From Candidatus Hydrothermarchaeota archaeon (lineage in GTDB: Archaea; Hydrothermarchaeota; Hydrothermarchaeia; Hydrothermarchaeales; WAQR01): 17,828 nucleotides of DNA. The notes under the pieces were generated by a model. The model did not search any database and was not told the DNA's origin. It saw nothing but the letters and a program-made list of their open reading frames with translations. The position numbers and the translations under genes were made by a program. Position 1 is the first letter of the stretch; each line of letters opens with the position of its first letter. The stretch covers positions 1-17,828 of the forward strand of contig WAQR01000254.1 of NCBI GenBank assembly GCA_015520145.1, in the 5' to 3' direction. Shown here piece by piece: positions 1 through 8,204 of the stretch.

Positions 1-230
1 GCCTCTGGAATACTGGTAGATGTAGAGGATGGTATTTGCAGGTTTCACCTCGTATTTTACGAGTTCATCGATACCGTCACCATCAAGGTCTCCTACAAGC
101 CAGTTGGAGTAAGGGGTATAAAATGTAGCAGTCCCCTCCTGCACAAGGTTCTCATTATCCCCATTCACCGAGCCTCTGGAATACTGGTAGATGTAGAGGA
201 TGGTATTTGCAGGTTTCACCTCGTATTTTA
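1..230 (-). repeat. 171-nt tandem coding repeat with 59-nt identical core
   Basis: Bases 1-59 and 172-230 are identical over all 59 positions, and similarity resumes after two mismatches. The 171-nt period equals 57 codons, so the repeat stays in frame and builds the repeat unit of the secreted protein. Identity at the DNA level, including third codon positions, indicates recent duplication or gene conversion. More copies probably lie beyond the left edge. Confidence 0.9.
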
Positions 231-330
231 TCAGTTCATCGACAGAACTGGTACCCGCACCCTGGCCGCCCTGGCTGTAGACCTCAGGGAACACTATCAG
301 GAAAACAATGATTATCAATCGCAGATTCAT
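1..330 (-). CDS. Secreted FG-GAP-like repeat protein (N-terminal part, runs off left edge)
   Basis: An open frame of 110 codons reads from ATG at 330 to the window edge without a stop, so the C-terminus is missing. It begins MNLRLIIIVFLIVFPEVYSQ, a short basic start followed by a hydrophobic stretch and a likely signal-peptidase site, so export is probable. The mature part has 57-residue units. Each has an 'I/VDELxKYEVKPANTILYIYQY' type segment, and the second unit contains DLDGDGIDE, a calcium-binding DxDxDG loop as in FG-GAP/VCBS propeller repeats. An in-frame ATG at 363 would add 11 residues, but it lies inside a probable TATA box (361-370), so 330 is preferred. It lies 53 nt downstream of the PRC-barrel gene on the same strand. 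Such proteins are usually surface or extracellular binding proteins; the ligand is unknown. Confidence 0.72.
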   Translation of the reverse strand, partial: MNLRLIIIVFLIVFPEVYSQGGQGAGTSSVDELIKYEVKPANTILYIYQYSRGSVNGDNENLVQEGTATFYTPYSNWLVGDLDGDGIDELVKYEVKPANTILYIYQYSRG

Positions 331-360
331 TTTCTCAATATCTACTGTGGCATCGATGGG

Positions 361-370
361 CATATAAAAG
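361..370 (-). promoter_or_regulatory. Probable TATA box for the secreted repeat protein
   Basis: On the minus strand this reads CTTTTATATG, close to the archaeal TATA consensus. Its centre is about 36 nt before the ATG at 330, predicting a transcript with a leader of about 10 nt. It sits just past the stop of the PRC-barrel gene. Confidence 0.4.
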
Positions 371-383
371 TTATTATGCGCTT

Positions 384-638
384 TTATATTATCTCCTTTA
401 GTATCTCCTCTTTAGTTTTGGAAATCATTATCTTATCATGTACTGTATCGATTTCAAAATACGGGATAATAACAGTATTTTCACTTTCTAAAATCCTGCT
501 CTTTGATACAAGAAAACCCTTCTTTCCAACCACCAGATATGGGGAATCGTCTCTCATGGTGATTTCAATCACTTCTCCGATTACCTCACCATCCAGACTG
601 ATAACTTCCTTTCCGATAAGGTCCTTTTCCCTGTACAT
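384..638 (-). CDS. Small PRC-barrel domain protein
   Basis: This 84-residue protein is essentially one PRC-barrel: 'LIGKEVISLDGEVIGEVIEI' (residues 7-26) is the characteristic start of the fold, with the glycine/valine-rich strand pattern, followed by 'YLVVGKKGFLVSKSRI' and 'VIIPYFEIDTVHDKIMI'. Single-domain PRC-barrels are common in euryarchaea. The fold is shared with the photosynthetic reaction centre H subunit and RimM, and the archaeal versions are mostly uncharacterised, with roles in RNA binding or cell division proposed for some. The ATG at 638 is preceded by GCAGGA, and no other start is available upstream in frame. It lies 106 nt downstream of polB on the same strand, but U-rich tracts in between suggest separate transcription. 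A precise function cannot be assigned. Confidence 0.8.
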   Translation of the reverse strand: MYREKDLIGKEVISLDGEVIGEVIEITMRDDSPYLVVGKKGFLVSKSRILESENTVIIPYFEIDTVHDKIMISKTKEEILKEII

Positions 639-660
639 TTCCTGCTCTACAAATTTTCTC

Positions 661-710
661 TAAAAACCACAACAAAAACCTTTCGCTTCAAAACTCAGTA
701 AAAAACTCAG
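661..710 (-). terminator. Oligo-U terminator tracts after polB
   Basis: Read on the minus strand, the gap downstream of polB holds T runs of 6, 4, 5 and 5 (TTTTTT, TTTT, TTTTT, TTTTT) within 50 nt. Archaeal RNA polymerase terminates at such U-rich stretches without needing a hairpin. The stretch also carries an 11-nt direct repeat (aaactcagtaa at 691-701 and 703-713 on the plus strand). Confidence 0.5.
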
Positions 711-744
711 TAATCTTCATGAAGAAACGATTTCAGGACGTATC

Positions 745-3222
745 TCAAAACCACTTGCTCAGGCTCTCCTGCCTTATCCCCTCTTTCAGGTACCCTCTCG
801 AATATCCTACCGCCTCCATTATTCTCAGGTTCGCAGGAAGTATCTGGTTATCGATATAATATTCAGGGTCGTAGTCTTGGATGTCCACAAGCTCCACAGG
901 CATCGCCCTCTCAGATATACCTTTCATCCCCCTGGTTATCACATACCCGATAACCATCCCCGGTGCCACCTCACGTCCATGTTCCATGAGCCTCTTTGCA
1001 GCAACGACATGAGGCCCGACGTTTTTATATGCACTTATGCTCTTCGTCAACTGTGTATATATCGTGATATCCTCAAGCGAGACATTCCTGTTCTTGATAT
1101 CTTCGATAGCATCTCTCACAATCTTTGCAGCCTCCTTTGGCGGTGCGCCCTTCAAAAGCGCGGTCAGCACCTCCTGCTGTGTCCGCCTGGCTATCGGCGC
1201 CCAGTCGCGCCTTACAAACTCCAGCCCCTTCACCGTAACCTTACCGTCCTCATCGATTAAGGCATACCTCTTCTTGGTAACAAATATCCCTCTTTTATAA
1301 AATCCCTCGTACTCCAGCTCGATACTCCCCGGCAGCGACCTGTTCACGGCCTTCAAAAATTCCTCAGCCCTCCCCCGATCCTCTTTCGGCACAACGATAA
1401 ACAGGCTGTCAGTATCTCCATACACCACCTCAAACCCGAACTCCTCCCTTGCAACGGTCATCACCTTTTTGATATACATCCTTGCAAACGCTGCCACACT
1501 CTCAGCACATTCCTTCCTGTACCACCTCGCCCTCGGATAGCCCATGTACCCATAAAAACTGTTGGCAAGTATCTTAAGTGCATACTGCTCGACATCCAGC
1601 ATCCTCACATCCACGGTATCCACTTTATCTCCAGCAGCCATCTTCTTCAGCCTCTCCTTTATCTCCATCCGCCTCTCAATAAGGTTCTCAAGGATTGCCG
1701 GGATAAACCCTTCCCGCCTCCTCGAAAAACAGTACTCAAGCCCGGGTGCTCTGTTCTCATCACACTCTCCATCCTTTCCGCCCTCCTCTCCGCGCTCTCC
1801 GCTCTTAATCAATGTCGAGGGGTCGATATTATGCGTAACAACAACACTCGGATACAGGCTTCTGAAATCAAAAACCGCCAGGTTCTCACATATCCCTTTT
1901 CTCGGCTCTTTTACATATCCGCCCATATACGAATCCTCTCTCCGCCTGGCGGCCTCCCTCCCGCTGACCCTGTTCGGGATAACCTCCCCGCCGCGTGACG
2001 CCTCTCTCATCAAAAGCCACTCGACAAGCTGCCCTGTCGTCATCCTCGAAATATCGTGAAGCGGCTGCTTTACTATCCTTGCCAGCTCACAGTACCGCGG
2101 CAGGAATTTCTCGCAAAGCTTGAGTGTCACCTCTGCATCCTCCATAGAATACCTTATCATCCTCTCAAAATTTTCCCTGCCCTCATCCCAGAACTTCCAC
2201 AGCATATCACCTGGAATCTTCTCTTTCTCTATCCCGAGCACATCCCTTACCACATTCTCCAGTACATAACTTGACAGCCTTACAGACTTCTTGATAATAG
2301 GGTACATATCTATATGCACCCGTCCTGTTATCTTCACTTCAGGCAGGCCTTTCCTGCCCCTTATCGCAATCCCTGACCCGTCCCTGCCGAGCGGGAGCTC
2401 CATCCCCAGCTTCTCAAGCCTCTTTTTAATATACGGGAAATCGAAATTGTCTGTATTATATCCTGCAAGCACATCGAAATCATTCTCAGCTACGATATCT
2501 GCAAATCTCTTAAGTATCGCCCTCTCACTATCCAGCACCTCGACAAAATCCATATTGCCCACAGGTCTTTTCCAGGTTATCACCTTCCTGATACCTGTAT
2601 TCGATGCAAGGCTTATCATGACTATTGCATCCGTATCACTCTCGCCTCTAGGAGCACCCTTCGGGTTGTATACCTCGATATCAAATGCGAGAACACTAAG
2701 CCCTGACACACCGGGCGGCACACCAGCCCCTCCATCCCCTGGCTTCACCGGCTTTATCGAATCAACCTTCACCACACCGCCATCAACCCACTCACCTTCA
2801 ACCTCCACCCATGAGAGCGGTACAAGTCCCCTGTCAATCAGGTACCTCCTCACAAAAAGTATATCGTGCTCGTATATCGCCTTTACACCTTCAATATCCC
2901 TTATCCCATCCCTTATCTTTGGCACGTCCTGGGGATGGTTGAGCACGACCCGCAAAACAGTTATGGTATCACCAAATAACCTCTTCTCCTCCTTTTCCAC
3001 GTCCACAACCCCTATCTTACCGAAATCCGCGCCAAGTATCCTCTCCCTCACCTCCTCAGGCCCGCTATCAGTCTCGCCAGGCCCGTCAGGCATGACATAG
3101 AAATATGGAGAGAAAGAATCGTCTAATGCTACAAAGTTCTCATCCTCTCCTTTAAAAAACATCCTTATAATCGGCCTATCTTCCTCACTGTAATAATCCA
3201 GATCTAAAAGCAATCCTTTCAT
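745..3222 (-). CDS. polB: DNA polymerase family B (replicative/repair, with 3'-5' exonuclease)
   Basis: All family B motifs are present in order. Exo I is FDIE (D181, E183), Exo II is YNTDNFD (residues 255-261) and Exo III is YSMED (358-362). Polymerase motif A is DFRSLYPS (452-459), motif B is K-ILANSFYG (550-558), motif C is YGDTDS (601-606) and the KKRY motif is at 650-653. Both exonuclease and polymerase sites therefore look active, and no intein interrupts the motifs. The length of 825 residues is slightly above the usual 770-800, owing to a Gly/Pro linker near 160-175 and a charged loop near 474-492. The ATG at 3222 gives MKGLLLDLDYY, the usual family N-terminus. A GTG at 3240 would add six residues and has no ribosome-binding site. 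A minus-strand TATA-like TTATAT near 3251 would give an almost leaderless message from 3222. It is transcribed divergently from the sugar cluster. Confidence 0.96.
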   Translation of the reverse strand: MKGLLLDLDYYSEEDRPIIRMFFKGEDENFVALDDSFSPYFYVMPDGPGETDSGPEEVRERILGADFGKIGVVDVEKEEKRLFGDTITVLRVVLNHPQDVPKIRDGIRDIEGVKAIYEHDILFVRRYLIDRGLVPLSWVEVEGEWVDGGVVKVDSIKPVKPGDGGAGVPPGVSGLSVLAFDIEVYNPKGAPRGESDTDAIVMISLASNTGIRKVITWKRPVGNMDFVEVLDSERAILKRFADIVAENDFDVLAGYNTDNFDFPYIKKRLEKLGMELPLGRDGSGIAIRGRKGLPEVKITGRVHIDMYPIIKKSVRLSSYVLENVVRDVLGIEKEKIPGDMLWKFWDEGRENFERMIRYSMEDAEVTLKLCEKFLPRYCELARIVKQPLHDISRMTTGQLVEWLLMREASRGGEVIPNRVSGREAARRREDSYMGGYVKEPRKGICENLAVFDFRSLYPSVVVTHNIDPSTLIKSGERGEEGGKDGECDENRAPGLEYCFSRRREGFIPAILENLIERRMEIKERLKKMAAGDKVDTVDVRMLDVEQYALKILANSFYGYMGYPRARWYRKECAESVAAFARMYIKKVMTVAREEFGFEVVYGDTDSLFIVVPKEDRGRAEEFLKAVNRSLPGSIELEYEGFYKRGIFVTKKRYALIDEDGKVTVKGLEFVRRDWAPIARRTQQEVLTALLKGAPPKEAAKIVRDAIEDIKNRNVSLEDITIYTQLTKSISAYKNVGPHVVAAKRLMEHGREVAPGMVIGYVITRGMKGISERAMPVELVDIQDYDPEYYIDNQILPANLRIMEAVGYSRGYLKEGIRQESLSKWF

Positions 3223-3252
3223 TATGTGACTTAATCTCACTTACAATAGATA

Positions 3253-3341
3253 TAACGGTTTCTATAAGGAACGGTTATGAATAATAATATAATGGTTTGT
3301 GAGTAATGGTTTCTACAGGTAGTAATGGTTTCTACGGGTGG
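3253..3341. repeat. Degenerate taAYGGTTT repeat cluster between polB and the sugar cluster
   Basis: The motif taayggttt recurs at 3253 (taacggtttctataagg), 3290 (taatggtttgtgag), 3304 (taatggtttctacaggtag) and 3323 (taatggtttctacgggtgg), with a shorter aacggtta at 3271. The last two copies are a 19-nt tandem pair. The cluster lies between divergent promoters, where an operator would be expected. No protein is implied by the sequence alone. Confidence 0.5.
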
Positions 3342-3388
3342 TATTGATACACTGACACCTGGACTCTTACACTGATAACAAAAATTAG

Positions 3389-3397
3389 CTATAAATA
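3389..3397 (+). promoter_or_regulatory. Probable TATA box of the GT4-GT4-GH130 operon
   Basis: CTATAAATA lies about 75 nt before the first glycosyltransferase start, preceded by a purine-rich BRE-like aaaatta. It predicts initiation near 3420 and a leader of about 50 nt that carries the GAGGT ribosome-binding site at 3456-3460. Confidence 0.45.
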
Positions 3398-3469
3398 GTA
3401 GAAACGCAAATTAGTTATGCGGTAGTAAATAATGAGTATATAAGGTATATATAATGAGGTATGTATAAA

Positions 3470-5791
3470 ATGAATGCAAAACCTATCGGGATGAGCAGGA
3501 CGAGAATCGGCAGGATGCAGGTCACCTTTGTAGGGAACTACCTTCCCCGCAACTGTGGGATCGCGACCTTCACCTACGACCTCAGCCATGCGGTCGGGAA
3601 AGAGATCGGTGAAGATGCCTACACAGTCATCGCCATGAACAACATTCCACAGGGCTACAAATATCCCCAGGAGGTTGTATTTGAACTCCAGCAGAACAGG
3701 GTTCAGGACTACAGGCTGGCAGCGGAATACATCAATCTCTCAGGGACAGACATCGTCTGTCTACAACACGAGTTTGGTATATTCGGCGGCCCTGGAGGAA
3801 TCTATATCACAAACCTTCTAACTCACCTTGACAAACCAGTAGTTACCACCCTGCACACGGTCATCCGTGATCCCGAACCGAAATACAAGAAGGCCCTCAT
3901 CGACGTGACCAGGCTTTCAAGGGCACTGGTAGTTATGAGTAAAGAAGCGAAACATATCCTGACCGAAGACTATGATATCCCTGCATCCAAGATCCATCAT
4001 ATCCCACACGGTGTTCCAGACATCCCTTTCATCGACCCGAATTTCTACAAAGACCTATTCAAGGTAGAGGACCGTTTCACCATCCTGACATTCGGCCTAC
4101 TGAGCCCTGAAAAAGGGATAGAGGTGGTGCTGGACGCACTCCCTGCGGTGGTTGCGAAACATCCAAAAGTTGTCTATATCGTTCTCGGTGCCACCCATCC
4201 TGAGATCAAACGACATCAGGGCGAGGAGTACCGCATCAGCCTCGAACGGAAAGTCCGTGACCTCGGCCTGACACAGAACGTGATATTCCACAACAAGTTC
4301 GTGGACATCAAGCGTCTCTGCGAGTTCATAGGGATGGCAGACGTCGTCGTAGTCCCAAACCTCTCAGGGAAACAGATAGTAAGCGGGACATTGTCTTATG
4401 CACTTGGGATGGGCAAGGCAATCATATCCACACCATACTCATATGCACGTGAGATGCTGGCAGATGAGAGAGGGATACTGGTGAACTTTGGAGACTCAAA
4501 GGGGCTGGCCATGGCACTCATCGAGCTCATCGAAAACGACAGGCTAAGACACAAGATGCGTAAGAATGCATACAACCTGGGTCGGCGAATGATCTGGCAG
4601 GAAGTGGGACGTGCATATGTTGCCCTCTTCAACGAGGTCCTGTCAGATGAAGAGAGAGCTGCCACACCCGGCTACTGGAAACCAAAAGCCCCGGCCACCC
4701 TTCCAGAAGTCAGGCTCGACCACCTGAAGATGCTGACAGACGATACAGGGATAATCCAGCATGCAACCCATGGTGTCCCTGACCGCAGGTACGGCTACTC
4801 CACAGACGATGCTTCACGGGCACTGGTGGTTGTCCTTACACATTACAGTCTGTTCAAAGAAGAGAGTTCGCTGCTCTTAGCCAAGAAATATCTAAGTTTT
4901 CTACACTATGCCCAGCGTGAGGACGGACGTTTTCATAATTTCATGGACTACCAGAGGAAATTCACCGATAAGGTGGGCAGTGAAGATACACTCGGCCGCG
5001 CACTCTGGGGTCTTGGCGTAGTTGTGAACCTGAACCCTACCGACAGCCACCTGGCACTTGCCAGAGAGATGTTCGAGAAGAGCACACCTGCTGTAGAAAA
5101 ACTCGTCCATCCGCGGGCAATGGCCTATGCTCTCATAGGACTCTATGAGTTCCTGCAGCGGTATCCTGGTGCATCAAATATGCGCCGGCTCGTCAACCTG
5201 CTGGCTGACAGGCTCCTGGCCCGCTACAGGAAATACTCTTCTCCAGACTGGCGCTGGTTCGACGATGCGCTTACCTACGGGAACGCCAATATCCCGCGGG
5301 CACTGTTGCTGGCATACCAGATCACCGGAAAAAAGGAATACCTTGAAGTCGGCCTGGAATCGCTCGATTTTCTCACTGAAATAGAGTATCATGACGGATA
5401 TTTTGATATAGTCGGTAACAAGGGCTGGTATAACCGCAATAACAAGGAAAAAGCCCTGTACGGTCAGCAGCCGATCGATATCGGATATCTGGTGGAGGCC
5501 TACCTGCTGGCACACACAGTCACAGGCAAAACCAGATACAGAGAACTGGCAAATGTTGCATTTGAATGGTTTCTTGGCAGAAACCGTCCAGGTGTACCGC
5601 TTTACGATTTTGCCACGGGTGCATGTGCTGACGGCATAGAATCTAACGGTGCCAGTCTCAACCAGGGTGCTGAATCTGTGATATGTTTCCTCATGGCGCT
5701 CCTGGCACTGATAAAGGCGGAATCTGCAAAATCCGAGGCTGATGCTGAGGCCGCGGCTGCCGCAGGGTATAACTCAGCGGAAGTTATATAA
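3470..5791 (+). CDS. GT4-family glycosyltransferase fused to a C-terminal (alpha/alpha)6-type domain
   Basis: Residues 16-390 form a GT-B glycosyltransferase of the GT4 type. The N-terminal nucleotide-fold start is VTFVGNYLPRNCGIATF, followed by LQHEFGIFGG (98-107), the interdomain IPHG (178-181), TFGLLSPEKGIE (207-218) opening the donor-binding half, and the donor loop NLSGKQIVSGTLSYALGMGK (297-316). Residues 410-750 form a second domain of alternating amphipathic helices beginning TDDTGIIQHA and GYSTDDASRA, most like an (alpha/alpha)6 barrel of glycosidase/epimerase type. The protein ends in an Ala-rich tail. The fusion suggests transfer and trimming or epimerisation by one protein. GAGGT at 3456-3460 abuts the ATG at 3461 but is 9 nt from the ATG at 3470, so 3470 is preferred. 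The protein is probably cytoplasmic, as no membrane segment is evident. Donor and acceptor are unknown; GDP-mannose is plausible given the GH130 partner. Confidence 0.85.
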   Translation: MNAKPIGMSRTRIGRMQVTFVGNYLPRNCGIATFTYDLSHAVGKEIGEDAYTVIAMNNIPQGYKYPQEVVFELQQNRVQDYRLAAEYINLSGTDIVCLQHEFGIFGGPGGIYITNLLTHLDKPVVTTLHTVIRDPEPKYKKALIDVTRLSRALVVMSKEAKHILTEDYDIPASKIHHIPHGVPDIPFIDPNFYKDLFKVEDRFTILTFGLLSPEKGIEVVLDALPAVVAKHPKVVYIVLGATHPEIKRHQGEEYRISLERKVRDLGLTQNVIFHNKFVDIKRLCEFIGMADVVVVPNLSGKQIVSGTLSYALGMGKAIISTPYSYAREMLADERGILVNFGDSKGLAMALIELIENDRLRHKMRKNAYNLGRRMIWQEVGRAYVALFNEVLSDEERAATPGYWKPKAPATLPEVRLDHLKMLTDDTGIIQHATHGVPDRRYGYSTDDASRALVVVLTHYSLFKEESSLLLAKKYLSFLHYAQREDGRFHNFMDYQRKFTDKVGSEDTLGRALWGLGVVVNLNPTDSHLALAREMFEKSTPAVEKLVHPRAMAYALIGLYEFLQRYPGASNMRRLVNLLADRLLARYRKYSSPDWRWFDDALTYGNANIPRALLLAYQITGKKEYLEVGLESLDFLTEIEYHDGYFDIVGNKGWYNRNNKEKALYGQQPIDIGYLVEAYLLAHTVTGKTRYRELANVAFEWFLGRNRPGVPLYDFATGACADGIESNGASLNQGAESVICFLMALLALIKAESAKSEADAEAAAAAGYNSAEVI

Positions 5792-5793
5792 AT

Positions 5794-5800
5794 AGGAGGT
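5794..5800 (+). promoter_or_regulatory. Strong ribosome-binding site of the second glycosyltransferase
   Basis: AGGAGGT lies 11 nt before the ATG at 5812. It is also 3 nt from an ATG at 5804 that opens a three-codon frame (ATG AAG GTA TGA), whose stop overlaps the real start as ATGA at 5812-5815. Confidence 0.7.
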
Positions 5801-5811
5801 TATATGAAGGT

Positions 5812-7068
5812 ATGAAAAATATGAAAGGCAAATGTAAACGGAATTCTTCACCGATTGTGATGGTATCGAGTTATCCTCCACGCCTTTGTGGTATTGCCAC
5901 GTTCTGCGAGGAGGCGCGGGAATTTATCCAGAAGCATTTCCCTGAAAGAAAAGTCCTGGTAATCAGCCATACAGACGGTGAGGGCGAGGGAGTCTTCCCC
6001 CTGATTGATATTAGCAGGCGGGACTGGTGGAAACCTGTTGCCAGGAAGATTAATAGACTCAAGCCTTATGTAGTTCATATCCAACATGAATACGGGCTCT
6101 ATGAGTATAAGGATGAGAGAGGGCTTGGAGACGGTAACAAGGGATTTTTGACCATGCTCGATGCAATTGATAAGTGGCCTATTGTTGTCGAACCACACAC
6201 CGTACATGGGCGCCTGCGCAACTTCGAGGCCAATTTCATTTACAGCCTATGCAAGAGCGCTGATGTGGTTCTTTTCAAGTGCCATTACCAGAAATGGCGC
6301 CTTGATTGGACGTTCCCGGGCTACGGGTGGGAGACACCGAGAAATATCATGGTAGTCCCGCACGGTGCCCGTCCTGACCGGCGCTGGCGTCTTGATGAGA
6401 TTGCAAAACTGCGTTCAGAGATAGGTCTTGACAAACTGCCATATATCGGTCAGCATCTTGTGGGTCTGGTGGGGTGGATACAGTCAAATAAACGGTGGGA
6501 TATCCTCACTTCCATGTGGGAGGATATTGCCAAGGAGATCAAGTCCAGGACAGGCGAGGACTGGGACCTTCTGGCAGCGGGATCAATGCGCGATCATGCA
6601 CATGAACCCGATTACAAGAAATATAAAAAAGAAGTGGAGATACTCGAACAGAAAGGCCTGGCACACTATTTCGAGTTCATTCCCCGCGGGGATATATATT
6701 ATAAGGTGATGGCGGTATGTGATTTCATTGTACTCCCTTCTATGGACGAGACCCAGTCTGGAACACTTGCCAGGATCATCGCCCTGAACAAACCCTATAT
6801 CACCACAGCACCCCTGGAAGGACTTACTGCCCAGACGCTTGAGAGCAACGGCGGACTCCTCTTTACCAACAAGAAGATGCTGCGTGAACAGGTCATCCGC
6901 CTGGCATGCAGCGAGGAACTGCGTATGGAGCTTGGAGAGAACCTGAAACGCTATCTGGATGAGGAGGTCTCCTGGGAGATTGTTGCAAGACAGTATGCCG
7001 AGGCTTACAGGCTGGCCAGGAAGGCAAAACGAACTGGAAAACGGGTCGAACTCCCGCAGGAGTTTTGA
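5812..7068 (+). CDS. GT4-family glycosyltransferase
   Basis: A 418-residue GT-B glycosyltransferase and a paralogue of the N-terminal half of the upstream protein: its start SSYPPRLCGIATF matches YLPRNCGIATF there, and HIQHEYGLYEY matches LQHEFGIFGG. Later signatures are VVPHGARP (acceptor-domain linker), LVGLVGWIQSNKRWDIL opening the donor domain, and VLPSMDETQSGTLARIIALN, which has the E-xx-SGT donor-binding pattern of GT4. No signal or membrane segment is seen, so it should act in the cytoplasm on a soluble or lipid-linked acceptor. It begins 20 nt after the fusion glycosyltransferase and has a strong ribosome-binding site, so the two are co-transcribed. Two related transferases suggest successive sugar additions. 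Specificity is not readable from sequence. Confidence 0.88.
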   Translation: MKNMKGKCKRNSSPIVMVSSYPPRLCGIATFCEEAREFIQKHFPERKVLVISHTDGEGEGVFPLIDISRRDWWKPVARKINRLKPYVVHIQHEYGLYEYKDERGLGDGNKGFLTMLDAIDKWPIVVEPHTVHGRLRNFEANFIYSLCKSADVVLFKCHYQKWRLDWTFPGYGWETPRNIMVVPHGARPDRRWRLDEIAKLRSEIGLDKLPYIGQHLVGLVGWIQSNKRWDILTSMWEDIAKEIKSRTGEDWDLLAAGSMRDHAHEPDYKKYKKEVEILEQKGLAHYFEFIPRGDIYYKVMAVCDFIVLPSMDETQSGTLARIIALNKPYITTAPLEGLTAQTLESNGGLLFTNKKMLREQVIRLACSEELRMELGENLKRYLDEEVSWEIVARQYAEAYRLARKAKRTGKRVELPQEF

Positions 7069-7187
7069 ATTCTAAATCCTGAATTGAATCCATTGGATGT
7101 GGGTATGAATGCTGGTATGGAGTATGTATTGTGTATGGATGTCAGCATGGATGCCTGTTAGGAAATACAGGAAATATGTGAGGCAAA

Positions 7188-8198
7188 ATGGTTATGGTAA
7201 CTGATGGCAATGGCAGCAATGCAAACAGTGTAAAGGACGTGACAGATACAGACGATTGTGGCAGAGAGCTGTTTTGCCGGCATCCCGGGAACCCCATCCT
7301 CTCTGCTGCCGACTGGCCATATCAGGTCAATTCGGTCTTCAACCCGGGTGCAACAATGATAGGTGGCGAGACCCTGTTACTGGTCAGGGTGGAAGATCGT
7401 TCAGGTATCTCACATCTTGGTGCAGCACGCAGTATTGATGGCGTGACCGACTGGGATATCAATCGAGCGCCTATCCTGGCACCTGACAGTGAGAACTATC
7501 CAGTGGAACTCTGGGGAATAGAAGACCCCCGTCTGACCTGGATTGACGAACTGGGTGTATGGGCTGTCACATACACGGGATATTCGCAGGGAGGGCCGGT
7601 TGTGTGTCTTGCAACTACAAAAGATTTTTGTGAGTTCAAGCGTTTCGGTCCTGTGATGCCGCCTGAGAACAAGGATGCCGCAATCTTTCCACGGCGTATC
7701 AACGGCAGCTGGATGATGATTCACAGGCCGGTCTCAACATTCCCAGAAGGGATTAATATCTGGATATCGTCCTCTCCTGATCTCAGGCACTGGGGCAACC
7801 ACAGGTTATTGATGACTGCCAGAAAAGGTGCTTTTTGGGACTCAGGCAAGATAGGTCTTGGCCCGCAGCCCCTGGAGACGCCTGACGGATGGCTCATCCT
7901 CTATCATGGTGTACGGCAGACGCCTGGCGGCTGTCTCTACCGCATCGGGCTGGCGCTGCTGGATATTGACGAACCGTGGCGGGTGCTGCGGAGGTGTGAC
8001 CACTGGGTTATGAGTCCATCTGCATCGTATGAGATAACAGGTGATGTAGGTGGCGTGATATTCCCCTGCGGCTGGATATACGACAGGGCTACTGGTGATA
8101 TCAGGCTTTATTATGGTGCGGCAGATACCTGTATCGGTCTGGCAACAGGTAGAATGAAAGAGGTGCTGGATTATCTTAGGAACTGCAGGGCGCGGTGA
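7188..8198 (+). CDS. GH130-family protein (beta-mannoside phosphorylase/hydrolase, PH1107-related)
   Basis: A 336-residue five-bladed-propeller protein of family GH130, whose known members cleave beta-1,4- or beta-1,2-mannosides, mostly by phosphorolysis to alpha-mannose 1-phosphate. Visible family signatures are FNPGATMIGGETLLLVR (51-67), GIEDPR (110-115) with the probable proton-donating Asp113, MMIHRP near 176-181, KIGLGPQPL near 217-225, YHGVRQTPGG near 234-243 and YYGAADT near the C-terminus. The first 25 residues look like a poorly ordered Asn/Asp-rich tail. The ATG at 7188 follows GTGAGG, and a stop immediately upstream in frame (7179-7181) rules out extension. It lies 119 nt after the second glycosyltransferase, probably in the same operon, although this gap could hold its own promoter. 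Phosphorylase versus hydrolase activity cannot be decided without aligning the phosphate-binding residues. Confidence 0.9.
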   Translation: MVMVTDGNGSNANSVKDVTDTDDCGRELFCRHPGNPILSAADWPYQVNSVFNPGATMIGGETLLLVRVEDRSGISHLGAARSIDGVTDWDINRAPILAPDSENYPVELWGIEDPRLTWIDELGVWAVTYTGYSQGGPVVCLATTKDFCEFKRFGPVMPPENKDAAIFPRRINGSWMMIHRPVSTFPEGINIWISSSPDLRHWGNHRLLMTARKGAFWDSGKIGLGPQPLETPDGWLILYHGVRQTPGGCLYRIGLALLDIDEPWRVLRRCDHWVMSPSASYEITGDVGGVIFPCGWIYDRATGDIRLYYGAADTCIGLATGRMKEVLDYLRNCRAR

Positions 8199-8204
8199 GG
8201 TCTT

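Noticed and set aside
1..230. Direct repeats considered as a CRISPR array
   Set aside because: Period of 171 nt, in-frame coding, only two copies and no palindromic repeat; they encode protein repeats.
2291..3100. Long plus-strand open frame of 269 codons opposite polB
   Set aside because: It lies wholly antisense to intact DNA polymerase motifs, is Ser/Pro/Thr-rich with no domain, and has no ribosome-binding site.
745..3222. Possible intein or truncation in polB, given its extra length
   Set aside because: All exonuclease and polymerase motifs are contiguous; the extra length is spread over short linkers.
5804..5815. Three-codon leader frame ATG AAG GTA TGA overlapping the second glycosyltransferase start
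   Set aside because: Too short to be more than coincidence; the AGGAGGT is also well placed for the true start.
7069..7187. 119-nt gap before the GH130 gene, checked for a promoter or small gene
   Set aside because: Only loose atgga/tatgg repetition and no convincing TATA box, start or hairpin.
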